This document shows positions 1 to 6,551 of a stretch of 11,137 nucleotides of DNA, piece by piece. This DNA comes from Armatimonadota bacterium (lineage in GTDB: Bacteria > Armatimonadota > Zipacnadia > Zipacnadales > VGFC01), in assembly GCA_016869015.1 (NCBI GenBank), contig VGFB01000053.1, forward strand, positions 1 through 11,137, in the 5' to 3' direction. The first letter of the stretch is position 1; every line of letters starts with the position of its first letter. Both the position numbers and the translations under genes were made by a program. The notes beneath the pieces are model-generated. The model saw only the letters and a program-made list of their open reading frames with translations. It was not told the DNA's origin and ran no database searches.

Positions 1-1
1 C

Positions 2-76
2 TTCCTGACTACCGCCGACCCCTGGCCCGGCAACCACGCCTCCGTCGCACGCGGGCCAGAAGCACTCGCTGCATGA
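2..76 (+). CDS. Possible C-terminal tail of a plus-strand gene entering from the left (partial)
   Basis: One plus frame is open from the window edge to a TGA at 74-76. It gives 24 residues ending in PWPGNHASVARGPEALAA. The composition looks protein-like, the frame is the only plausible partial gene at this edge, and it would converge on the RtcB-like gene with 25 bp between stop codons. At this length an open frame in GC-rich DNA is easily a coincidence, and no family can be recognised. The alternative is simple intergenic sequence. Confidence 0.3.
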   Translation, partial: FLTTADPWPGNHASVARGPEALAA

Positions 77-101
77 ACGACCGAGAATCGCGGATTCCTA
101 T

Positions 102-1373
102 TTAGGTCTTGAGGACCCTCACCGGCACCAGTTTCGCGACGATCTGACCGAGGCCCAGCTCCACCGTGGAGAGCACGACACTACGCCCGCGGTAGTCGTG
201 CGGCACGTCGCGCGGGTGGCTGATGACCTCGCGGCCGCGGTCGTTCACGGTGTCGCACTCGAAGTAGCGCCTGCCCGCGCGCTCGAGGACGCGAGTGACG
301 TGCAGGATGTGCGGCAGCACGTAGCCCGCGCCGTGTGGCAGCAGGTCCGCCTGCCGCAGTCGGTGCAGCACGCCGAGGTCCGCCGCCCGGCCGGTGAACC
401 CGAGGGCCTCGATGGCGGTGTCCGAGAAGTTAGGCAGTCCGCGTAGCAGGTACCCGGGGATGTCGCTGCGCAGCATCAGGGGATAGAGCTTCCCCGGGGC
501 ATCCCGCTCCACGTGGTGGCAGCCCAGGATCACCTCGTTGGCGTTCACGAGGCCCTGATGGGTCTCATTCGCGATGACTCGGAACTCCCCGAACAGCCGC
601 TCGCCGGCCAGCAGCCGGCGGCGTTTCGTGAAGCTGTCGGCGTAGCGGTAGAACTCCATGTACTCCCGCGCGTGCTCCCCTTCCAGCACGCGCAGCGGCC
701 CGAAGGGCGTCTCGTAGGCCTGCGCCATGTGCCGCAGGCCGTTGCTGAAGTCCCAGTAGAGGCCGGGGCCGTGGCTCGTGGCAGAGCGCAGCTCGTTCCC
801 CGCGGCATGCAGCACGAAGGTGTACGGTGGCAGGTCGACGCTGGGATCCAGGCGGTCCACCACGCAGATGTCGATGAAGTGGTTGCCCTCCGCGAAGTCC
901 CACGTCAGCGGCACGCCGTCCAGCTCCGGCGGGTCGGCCTGCATCTCAGCCATCCGCTCGATCAGCTGTGGGATGTCCGGTAGATCGTCGATCGCGCCGA
1001 CCAGCATCCCGCAGCAGTTGGGCTTCGTGTCCAGGACCACGAACTCCCGGTCGCCCTCGCCCCAGCTGACCTTGCCGCCGTACCCGAACCCGGCCTGCCA
1101 GCGCCCGATGTTCCGGGTGATGGTCATGTCCGGGCTGCCGACGAACGTGGCGTCCGGCGGATACCCCAGCTGCTCTTGCACGTAGTGGATCTTCGCCAGG
1201 CCGTAGGGCATGTTGGCCAGGCACAGGCGCGTGCCGCTGTCCTCCGCGCCCGTCGAGAAGATGTGTTGACGAGCCCGCTCCAACCGCTCTTCGGGCGACA
1301 TGTCCGTCTCCACCGAGTCGATCTCCTTGCCCTGGCCGCTGGTGCGACGCGCTCCCTGTTCCCTACCCTCCAT
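102..1373 (-). CDS. Divergent RtcB-like protein (RNA 3'-phosphate/5'-OH ligase superfamily)
   Basis: 423 residues. RtcB ligases use Mn2+ and GTP to join RNA 2',3'-cyclic phosphate or 3'-phosphate ends to 5'-OH ends through a guanylated histidine. Motifs seen in family order are CCGM (120-123), EGNHFIDIC (163-171), the histidine of FVLHAAGNE (H189), the histidine of NETHQGLV (H272) and LPHGAGYVLP (H347). These match Cys98, Asn202-His203, His234, His329 and the guanylated His404 of Pyrococcus horikoshii RtcB, and the last spacing (75 residues) is identical. The Asp of the DxxC metal motif is replaced (KPNCCGM), and PDVH reads PDMT (81-84). Start: ATG at 1373 follows GGGGAGGT with a 7-nt gap, better than the GTG at 1391. 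An ATG at 1301 (399 residues) also has a GGAG. No archease or RtcA neighbour is visible. RNA ligase activity is inferred and uncertain. Confidence 0.72.
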   Translation of the reverse strand: MEGREQGARRTSGQGKEIDSVETDMSPEERLERARQHIFSTGAEDSGTRLCLANMPYGLAKIHYVQEQLGYPPDATFVGSPDMTITRNIGRWQAGFGYGGKVSWGEGDREFVVLDTKPNCCGMLVGAIDDLPDIPQLIERMAEMQADPPELDGVPLTWDFAEGNHFIDICVVDRLDPSVDLPPYTFVLHAAGNELRSATSHGPGLYWDFSNGLRHMAQAYETPFGPLRVLEGEHAREYMEFYRYADSFTKRRRLLAGERLFGEFRVIANETHQGLVNANEVILGCHHVERDAPGKLYPLMLRSDIPGYLLRGLPNFSDTAIEALGFTGRAADLGVLHRLRQADLLPHGAGYVLPHILHVTRVLERAGRRYFECDTVNDRGREVISHPRDVPHDYRGRSVVLSTVELGLGQIVAKLVPVRVLKT

Positions 1374-1597
1374 AGTAGTTACCTCCCCCACTCCGCCCCG
1401 GGGTCCGGGTCCGCCGCAGCGGCCGGCTTGATGCGGTCACGTCCCCCGGTCCCGCCGCCGGCCTCCGGGAGCGCCGATGGCTGCCGCCTTCCGTCCGGCC
1501 CGTGCGATCACCTCCGACGGAAGGAACAACGCCCTCCCCCGCGAAATCGTCGTACTCACCAGGGATCGCGTGCCAATCTCGCTTGCGGACGGCCGGG
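1374..1597. promoter_or_regulatory. Divergent intergenic region between the RtcB-like and VWA genes
   Basis: This 224-bp gap is the only divergent junction in the window, so promoters for both the minus-strand RtcB-like gene and the plus-strand VWA unit should lie here. The end next to the RtcB-like gene carries its ribosome binding site (GGGGAGGT on the minus strand). I could not pick out a convincing -35/-10 pair on either strand. The VWA reading frame stays open back to a GTG at 1502, so the actual untranslated part could be shorter if that start is used. A 9-bp inverted repeat lies inside. Confidence 0.5.
1487..1524. repeat. 9-bp perfect inverted repeat in the divergent intergenic region
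   Basis: CCTTCCGTC at 1487-1495 is the exact reverse complement of GACGGAAGG at 1516-1524, with a 20-nt spacer. The centre lies about 92 bp upstream of the chosen VWA start. It could be a two-half-site operator or a hairpin in a leader RNA. A 9-bp match in a few hundred GC-rich bases is not far from chance, and no T run follows it, so it is not a convincing terminator. Confidence 0.4.
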
Positions 1598-4426
1598 ATG
1601 TCATTGGCGCTGTCCAACCCGCTAGCTCTCGTGGGGCTCCTGCTCCTGCCCTATCTCGTCTGGGTGAACCGGGGGAGCCTTGCCGACCAGCCCCACCGCC
1701 GCCGCTGGTTCACGCTGGGGCTCCGCGGGCTCATCGTGACCCTGTTGGTGCTCGCCCTGGCGGGCCTGCAGGCGGTGCGCACCAACGATCAGCAGTGTGT
1801 CTTCTTCATCCTCGACATCTCCGACAGCGTCCCGGCGGCGCAGAAGACTCAGGCGCTCGAGTACGTCACCCAGGCCCTCAAGCAGATGCGCGGGGACGAC
1901 CTCGCCGGCGTGATCGCCGTGGGCTCCGAAGCGCTCATGGAGCTCTCCCCGGCGCGTTCCCTCCGCTTCGAGAAAGTGCACTCGACCCTCTCCCCCGCCC
2001 GCACCGACCTCGCGGCCGCCCTGCGCCTGGCTCTGGCGGCCTTCCCGGAGGGGACGCTCCGCAAGATCGTGCTCCTCACCGATGGGAACGAGAACCTCGG
2101 CAGCGCCCTGGACGAAGCCAACCTGGCCGCCTCGGATGATGTCCTGATCGACGTCGTCCCCCTCGCGGCGAAGTACGAGAAGGAGGTGCTCGCCGAGAAG
2201 CTCGTGATGCCGTCCCAGGTCAAGATCGGCGAGCCGTTCAGCCTCCGACTGGTGCTCCGCAGCCTCCGTCCCACCACGGCCACCATTCGCCTCCTCCGCA
2301 ACGATGAGCACCTGCGCTCCTACGATGCGAAGCTGGTGGAGGGCGTGAACAGCCTGGAGCTGCCGCAAGTCATCGACCAGGCGGGCTTCTACGAGTTCCA
2401 GGCGGTCGTCGAGACCGCCGACGACACGCTGCCCGAGAACAACCGGGCCCTGGGTTTCTGCCTGATCCGGGGGCAGCCCAAGGTGCTCTACTGCGAGGGC
2501 GACCCCGGCGGCGAGCAGTACCTCCTGCCCGCCCTGCAGGGCGCCCGGATCGAGACCGAGCTCGTCGGGCTTTCCGGCGTGCCGCTGGCCTTGGCCGAAC
2601 TGCAGCAGTATGACGCCCTGATCCTCAGCGATGTGCGCGCCGACCTCATCTCGCTCGAACAGATGATGGCGATCCGCGCGGCGGTCCGCGACCTGGGCAT
2701 CGGCCTGATCATGATCGGCGGCGAGGACAGCTTCGGGGTTGGGGGGTACTACCAGACGCCGGTGGAGGACGCCCTGCCCGTCTACATGGACGTGCGCCGG
2801 AAGCAGAAGCTGCCTGGGCTGGCCATGGAGCTCATCATCGACAAGTCCGGCAGCATGGCGATGACGATGCTCGGCGCCGCGAAGGTCGATCTCGCCAAGG
2901 AGGCCGCCATCGCGGCCGTCAAGGTGCTCAACCCGCAGGACGAGATCGGCGTGATCTGCTTCGATGAGGCCACGAAGGAAGTCGTGAAGCTGCAGAGAGC
3001 CACTCACAAGGACGACATCAGCAATCGGGTCGCGGGCATTGCCGCCGGCGGCGGGACACAGATGTATGGCGCCATGCAGTTGGGCTTCCAGCGCCTGAAG
3101 GCCTCCGACGCGAAGCTCAAGCACTGCATCCTCCTCACCGACGGCCAGTCCCTGCCCGCCGACTTCGAGGGCCTGGCCCGGCAGATGGCCGGCTCCGGCA
3201 TCACCATCTCCGCGGTCGCCGTCGGCAGCGACTCCGCCATCGGCCTCCTCCAGGCCCTCGCCAAGATCGGCAAGGGCAACTTCTACTACACCGACAGCCC
3301 CCGGAGCATCCCCCGCATCTTCACGCGCGAGACGATGCTGGCCTCCCAACAGTTCCTCGTCGACGAGGCCTTCCAGCCGCGCTGCGATCCGGCCAGCGAA
3401 CTGCTCCGCGGCATCCATCTGCCGAGCATGCCCCCGCTCCTCGGTCACGTCGTCACCACGAAGAAGGAGCTCGCCCACAACAGCGTCGTCACGCCCAAAG
3501 GCGACCCGGTGCTCACCGAGTGGCGCTACGGCCTCGGGCGAGCGGTCGCCTTCACCTCCGACGCGAAGGCTCACTGGGCTACCCACTGGATCAGCTGGCC
3601 GGGCTATCGCAAGTTCTGGGAGCAGGTGGTTCGTTGGACGATCCGCTCCGTGCCGAAGTCGCCCTATGTTGCGTCCCTGGCCATCGACGGCGGCGAGGGG
3701 CGCGTGGAGCTGGAAGCCATCGACCCAGACGGCACCTTCGTCAACTTCCTGAAGGCCGAGGCGAGGGTCATCGGGCCGGGCCTGGAGGCCGAGCGCCTGC
3801 CACTGCGGCAGGTGGCCCCCGGCCGCTACGAAGGGCGTTTCCGCGCCCGCGATGTCGGCCAGTACATCGCCAACCTCGCCTACCAGGACGAGAAGGGTCG
3901 CGGCGCCTCTCAGGTCGCGGGCGCGCAGGTGTCGTACCCGCCGGAGTACGCCGAGCTTGGGCCGAACGAGCCGCTGCTCGCCCAGGTGGTTGAGGTCACC
4001 GGCGGGGCCCTGCAGCCGGATCCTCAGATGGCGTTCGTGAAGACCCGGCCGGGCGTCCGCAAGGCGACCGACATCTGGCCGCTCCTGGCCGCCGTGGCGC
4101 TGCTGCTCTTCCCGCTGGATGTAGCGCTGCGCCGCCTGATGATTGAGCGCGAGCACTGGGCCGCCTTCGCCGAAGTGCTCGCCAGGCTCGCCTGGTGGCG
4201 CCGGCTGCCCATTCCCGCCCCGGCGGGCGCGCCCCTGAGCCGCCTGCTCGAGCGGAAGCAGGAGACGCAGGAGACGCTCCGGGAGGAGCGTCCGGAGACG
4301 ACCGTCCGCCTGCCGGCGCCCGGGGCGGCGCCGCGTCCCGCCTCCAGGCCCGGGCCCGCCACCGGCGGCCGAGAGGAGCGCATGCGACGACTGCTGGATG
4401 CCAAGCGCCGCGCCAAGCCCCAATGA
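1598..4426 (+). CDS. Large membrane-anchored protein with two VWA domains and a glutamine-amidotransferase-like domain
   Basis: 942 residues. Two membrane segments at the N-terminus (about 8-23 and 43-60) resemble the BatA-type start of aerotolerance-regulator proteins. The first VWA domain has MIDAS residues D73-x-S75-x-S77, T136 and D162 (LLTDGNEN). A class I glutamine-amidotransferase-like fold follows (about 290-400, YDALILSDV and LIMIGGEDSFGVGGY). The second VWA has D415-x-S417-x-S419, T487 and D515. A region with EWRYGLGRAVAFTSDA (641-656), a beta-rich part, a membrane segment near 826-845 and a Pro/Arg-rich tail complete it. This arrangement is a known family; its substrate is unknown, and metal-dependent protein binding at the cell surface is likely. 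The start at 1598 is chosen because MSLALSNPLAL fits the family N-terminus; its ribosome binding site is weak. A GTG at 1502 would add 32 unlikely residues. First gene of a three-gene unit. Confidence 0.88.
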   Translation: MSLALSNPLALVGLLLLPYLVWVNRGSLADQPHRRRWFTLGLRGLIVTLLVLALAGLQAVRTNDQQCVFFILDISDSVPAAQKTQALEYVTQALKQMRGDDLAGVIAVGSEALMELSPARSLRFEKVHSTLSPARTDLAAALRLALAAFPEGTLRKIVLLTDGNENLGSALDEANLAASDDVLIDVVPLAAKYEKEVLAEKLVMPSQVKIGEPFSLRLVLRSLRPTTATIRLLRNDEHLRSYDAKLVEGVNSLELPQVIDQAGFYEFQAVVETADDTLPENNRALGFCLIRGQPKVLYCEGDPGGEQYLLPALQGARIETELVGLSGVPLALAELQQYDALILSDVRADLISLEQMMAIRAAVRDLGIGLIMIGGEDSFGVGGYYQTPVEDALPVYMDVRRKQKLPGLAMELIIDKSGSMAMTMLGAAKVDLAKEAAIAAVKVLNPQDEIGVICFDEATKEVVKLQRATHKDDISNRVAGIAAGGGTQMYGAMQLGFQRLKASDAKLKHCILLTDGQSLPADFEGLARQMAGSGITISAVAVGSDSAIGLLQALAKIGKGNFYYTDSPRSIPRIFTRETMLASQQFLVDEAFQPRCDPASELLRGIHLPSMPPLLGHVVTTKKELAHNSVVTPKGDPVLTEWRYGLGRAVAFTSDAKAHWATHWISWPGYRKFWEQVVRWTIRSVPKSPYVASLAIDGGEGRVELEAIDPDGTFVNFLKAEARVIGPGLEAERLPLRQVAPGRYEGRFRARDVGQYIANLAYQDEKGRGASQVAGAQVSYPPEYAELGPNEPLLAQVVEVTGGALQPDPQMAFVKTRPGVRKATDIWPLLAAVALLLFPLDVALRRLMIEREHWAAFAEVLARLAWWRRLPIPAPAGAPLSRLLERKQETQETLREERPETTVRLPAPGAAPRPASRPGPATGGREERMRRLLDAKRRAKPQ

Positions 4427-4435
4427 TACGACCTT

Positions 4436-4440
4436 GGAGG
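4436..4440 (+). promoter_or_regulatory. Ribosome binding site that sets the isomerase start
   Basis: GGAGG lies in the 22-bp gap after the VWA stop codon and 8 nt before the ATG at 4449. It supports that start over an in-frame upstream ATG at 4398, which lies inside the VWA gene and would add 17 unmatched residues. Confidence 0.75.
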
Positions 4441-4448
4441 CCCCCCCG

Positions 4449-5273
4449 ATGAAGTTCGCCGTGTGCAACGAGATCTTCCAGGACTACCCGTTGGAGGAGC
4501 AGTTCGCCCTCGCCGCCCGCCTCGGCTACGATGCGATTGAGATCGCGCCCTTCACCCTCGAGAAGCGCGTGACCGACATCTCCGGGGAGCAGCGTGCCCG
4601 CATCGTCGTCCTCGGACGCGAGCATGGCCTGGAGATCGCGGGCATCCACTGGGTCCTCGTCGGACCCGACGACCTGCACATCACCAGCCCCGAACCCGTC
4701 GTGCGGGAGCGCACCGTGCAGTACCTGCGCGATCTCGTCCGCTTTGGCTGCGACATCGGCGGCCGGGTCATGGTCGTCGGCTCCCCCAAGCAGCGCAACA
4801 TCCTCCCGGGCGTCAACCCGGAGGACGCCCGCGCCTGGTTCGCCTACGCGCTCGCGGAGGCGGCCCGGGTACCCGGCGCCGAGGGCTTCCAGGTCTGCAT
4901 CGAACCGCTCCTCTCCGACTCGACGAACATGATCACCACCGCCGCCGAGGCGCGAGAGATGGCCGGCCGCATCAGCCTGCCCAACGTGGGCGTCATCCTC
5001 GACGTGAACAGCATGTCCCACGAGGAAGCCGACCTCCCGGCCGCCATCCGAGCCACCCGCGACTACCTCCGCCACTTCCACGTCAATGACCCCTGCCAGC
5101 GCGGCCCGGGCTGGGGGGACGTGGACTTCCGGCCGATCCTCAAGGCCCTCCTCGAGATCGGGTACACCGGCTACGCCTCGGTCGAGGTCTTCGACTTCAC
5201 CCTCGACCCCGTCGAGCACGCCGGCAAGAGCCTCCAGTACCTGAGGGACACGTTGCGCCAGGTGACCGGGTGA
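4449..5273 (+). CDS. Sugar phosphate isomerase/epimerase family TIM-barrel protein
   Basis: 274 residues, a usual length for the xylose-isomerase-like TIM barrels (AP_endonuc_2 fold). The N-terminus MKFAVCNEIF begins strand 1, followed by LGYDAIEIAP (25-34). The four expected metal ligands are present in order: E152 (CIEPL), D185 (VILDVN), H211 (HFHVND) and E246 (ASVEVF). Such enzymes use a divalent metal to isomerise or epimerise keto/aldo sugars or related polyols (tagatose 3-epimerase, hydroxypyruvate isomerase and inosose dehydratase types), and the substrate cannot be read from the sequence. No signal peptide is seen, so it is cytoplasmic. It lies 22 bp after the VWA gene with its own ribosome binding site, and its stop overlaps the glycosyltransferase start, so the three are probably co-transcribed. 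A role in sugar metabolism linked to the next gene is inference. Confidence 0.88.
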   Translation: MKFAVCNEIFQDYPLEEQFALAARLGYDAIEIAPFTLEKRVTDISGEQRARIVVLGREHGLEIAGIHWVLVGPDDLHITSPEPVVRERTVQYLRDLVRFGCDIGGRVMVVGSPKQRNILPGVNPEDARAWFAYALAEAARVPGAEGFQVCIEPLLSDSTNMITTAAEAREMAGRISLPNVGVILDVNSMSHEEADLPAAIRATRDYLRHFHVNDPCQRGPGWGDVDFRPILKALLEIGYTGYASVEVFDFTLDPVEHAGKSLQYLRDTLRQVTG

Positions 5274-6544
5274 GCGAGGCCTGTTCCGGTGGACAACGCC
5301 GCCTGAACGTCCTCCTGTGCCCGGCGGGGAGCCACGGCGACGTGCACCCGTTCATCGCGCTGGGCCACGCGCTGCGGGCCCGCGGCCACGATGTCACCGT
5401 GGTCACCAGCGCCTACTTCGACGAGCTGATCCGACGTGAGGGGCTGCGGTCGGCGCCTGTCGGGACCGCCGAAGACTTCGACCGCGTCACCCACGATGCC
5501 CGTGTCTGGCGCCCCTACACCGGCTTCTTCCACCTGATCCGCCACATCGCGCCGACCCTGCGGCCCGCCCTGGCCGCGCTCGACGGCCTCCACGAACCGT
5601 CCCGCACCGTCGTCGCCGCTCCCCTCATGCTCGCCGCGGCGGCCCGGCTCTTCTGTGAGGCGCGTGGTGTGCCCCTGGCGACGATCCACCTCCAGCCGAT
5701 GGCCTTCCTCAGCCTTCAGCAGCCGCCAAGCAGCCTCTCATGGGTCCATTCGCGGACGCCGATGGCCCTGCGTCGGCTGATCCTGCGCCTCGCCGACTGG
5801 GGAGTCGACCGAGCCATCGGCGGCGAGCTCAACGCACTCCGGCGCGAGCTGGGTCTCCCTCCGATCAAGCGCGCGCTCACCTCCTGGGCCACCTCGCCCG
5901 ACCGGGTGATCGGTCTCTTCCCGAGTTGGTTCGCGCCGCCGGCGCCCGACTGGCCGCCCCAGACCGTCCTGACCGGCTTCCCCCTGTACGACCAGTCCGC
6001 CAGCGCGGCGGTGCCCGAGGCGCTCGAACGCTTCCTGCAGGCCGGCGAGCCGCCCATCGTCTTCACCCCCGGCTCGGCCAACCGGTTCGGGCATCACTTC
6101 CTGCGGGCCGGCGTTGAGGCATGCCGGCATCTGGGCCGGCGCGGGCTCCTGTTGGCGCGACACATCGAGCAGGTGCCACCGGGCCTCCCGACGGACGTCC
6201 CGCACTTCGACTACGCTCCGCTCAGCCGGGTCCTGCCCCGCGCCGCCGCGCTCGTCCACCACGGCGGCATCGGCACGGTGGCGCAGGGTCTCGCGGCAGG
6301 TGTGCCCCAGCTGATCATGCCGACCGCCTTCGATCAGCCCGACAACGCGGCGCGCCTGCGCAGCCTCGGCGTTGGCTCCTCACTGGCGCCCGGCCGGTTT
6401 CACGGCCCGGCCGTCGCGCGCGAGCTGGAGCAGCTGCTGGAGTCCGAGGAGGTCGCCTGCCGCTGCCGGGAGGCGGCGCGGCGGATGCGCGAGGGATACC
6501 CGCTTGAGGAGGCCTGCGACCTGATCGAGGCCCTGGGGGGGTAA
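5270..6544 (+). CDS. GT1-type (UGT-like) glycosyltransferase
   Basis: 424 residues with the two-domain GT-B layout. The N-terminal domain opens with LNVLLCPAGSHGDVHPF (12-28), the glycine/histidine loop of family GT1, where H22 is the likely catalytic base. The C-terminal donor-binding domain carries VHHGGIGTVAQGLAAGVPQL (329-348) and then DQPDNA (355-360), the bacterial equivalent of the plant PSPG motif that binds a nucleotide sugar. Relatives glycosylate lipids, sterols, macrolides or other small hydrophobic acceptors; the acceptor here is unknown. No signal peptide or membrane segment is evident, so it should be cytoplasmic or membrane-peripheral. The GTG start overlaps the isomerase TGA by 4 bp (GTGA), typical of translational coupling, and AGGTGA sits 4 nt upstream. 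It is the last gene of the plus unit, ending 7 bp from the convergent stop of the lipoprotein gene. Confidence 0.87.
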   Translation: MSEACSGGQRRLNVLLCPAGSHGDVHPFIALGHALRARGHDVTVVTSAYFDELIRREGLRSAPVGTAEDFDRVTHDARVWRPYTGFFHLIRHIAPTLRPALAALDGLHEPSRTVVAAPLMLAAAARLFCEARGVPLATIHLQPMAFLSLQQPPSSLSWVHSRTPMALRRLILRLADWGVDRAIGGELNALRRELGLPPIKRALTSWATSPDRVIGLFPSWFAPPAPDWPPQTVLTGFPLYDQSASAAVPEALERFLQAGEPPIVFTPGSANRFGHHFLRAGVEACRHLGRRGLLLARHIEQVPPGLPTDVPHFDYAPLSRVLPRAAALVHHGGIGTVAQGLAAGVPQLIMPTAFDQPDNAARLRSLGVGSSLAPGRFHGPAVARELEQLLESEEVACRCREAARRMREGYPLEEACDLIEALGG

Positions 6545-6551
6545 GAACGGC

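Noticed and set aside
85..97. GAATC-GCG-GATTC inverted repeat between the left-edge tail and the RtcB-like stop codon
   Set aside because: The stem is only 5 bp with a 3-nt loop and no T run on either side, too weak to call an intrinsic terminator.
1502..1597. GTG at 1502 as the start of the VWA gene
   Set aside because: The extra 32 residues are hydrophilic and low-complexity, and would place the family-typical MSLALSNPLAL start inside the protein. The start at 1598 fits better.
1622..4468. A 948-residue open frame antisense to the VWA gene
   Set aside because: It is the complement frame of a long GC-rich gene whose G/C-biased third positions suppress stop codons. The product is low-complexity and rich in His, Gly, Asp and Leu with no domain pattern, while the sense frame has clear VWA motifs.
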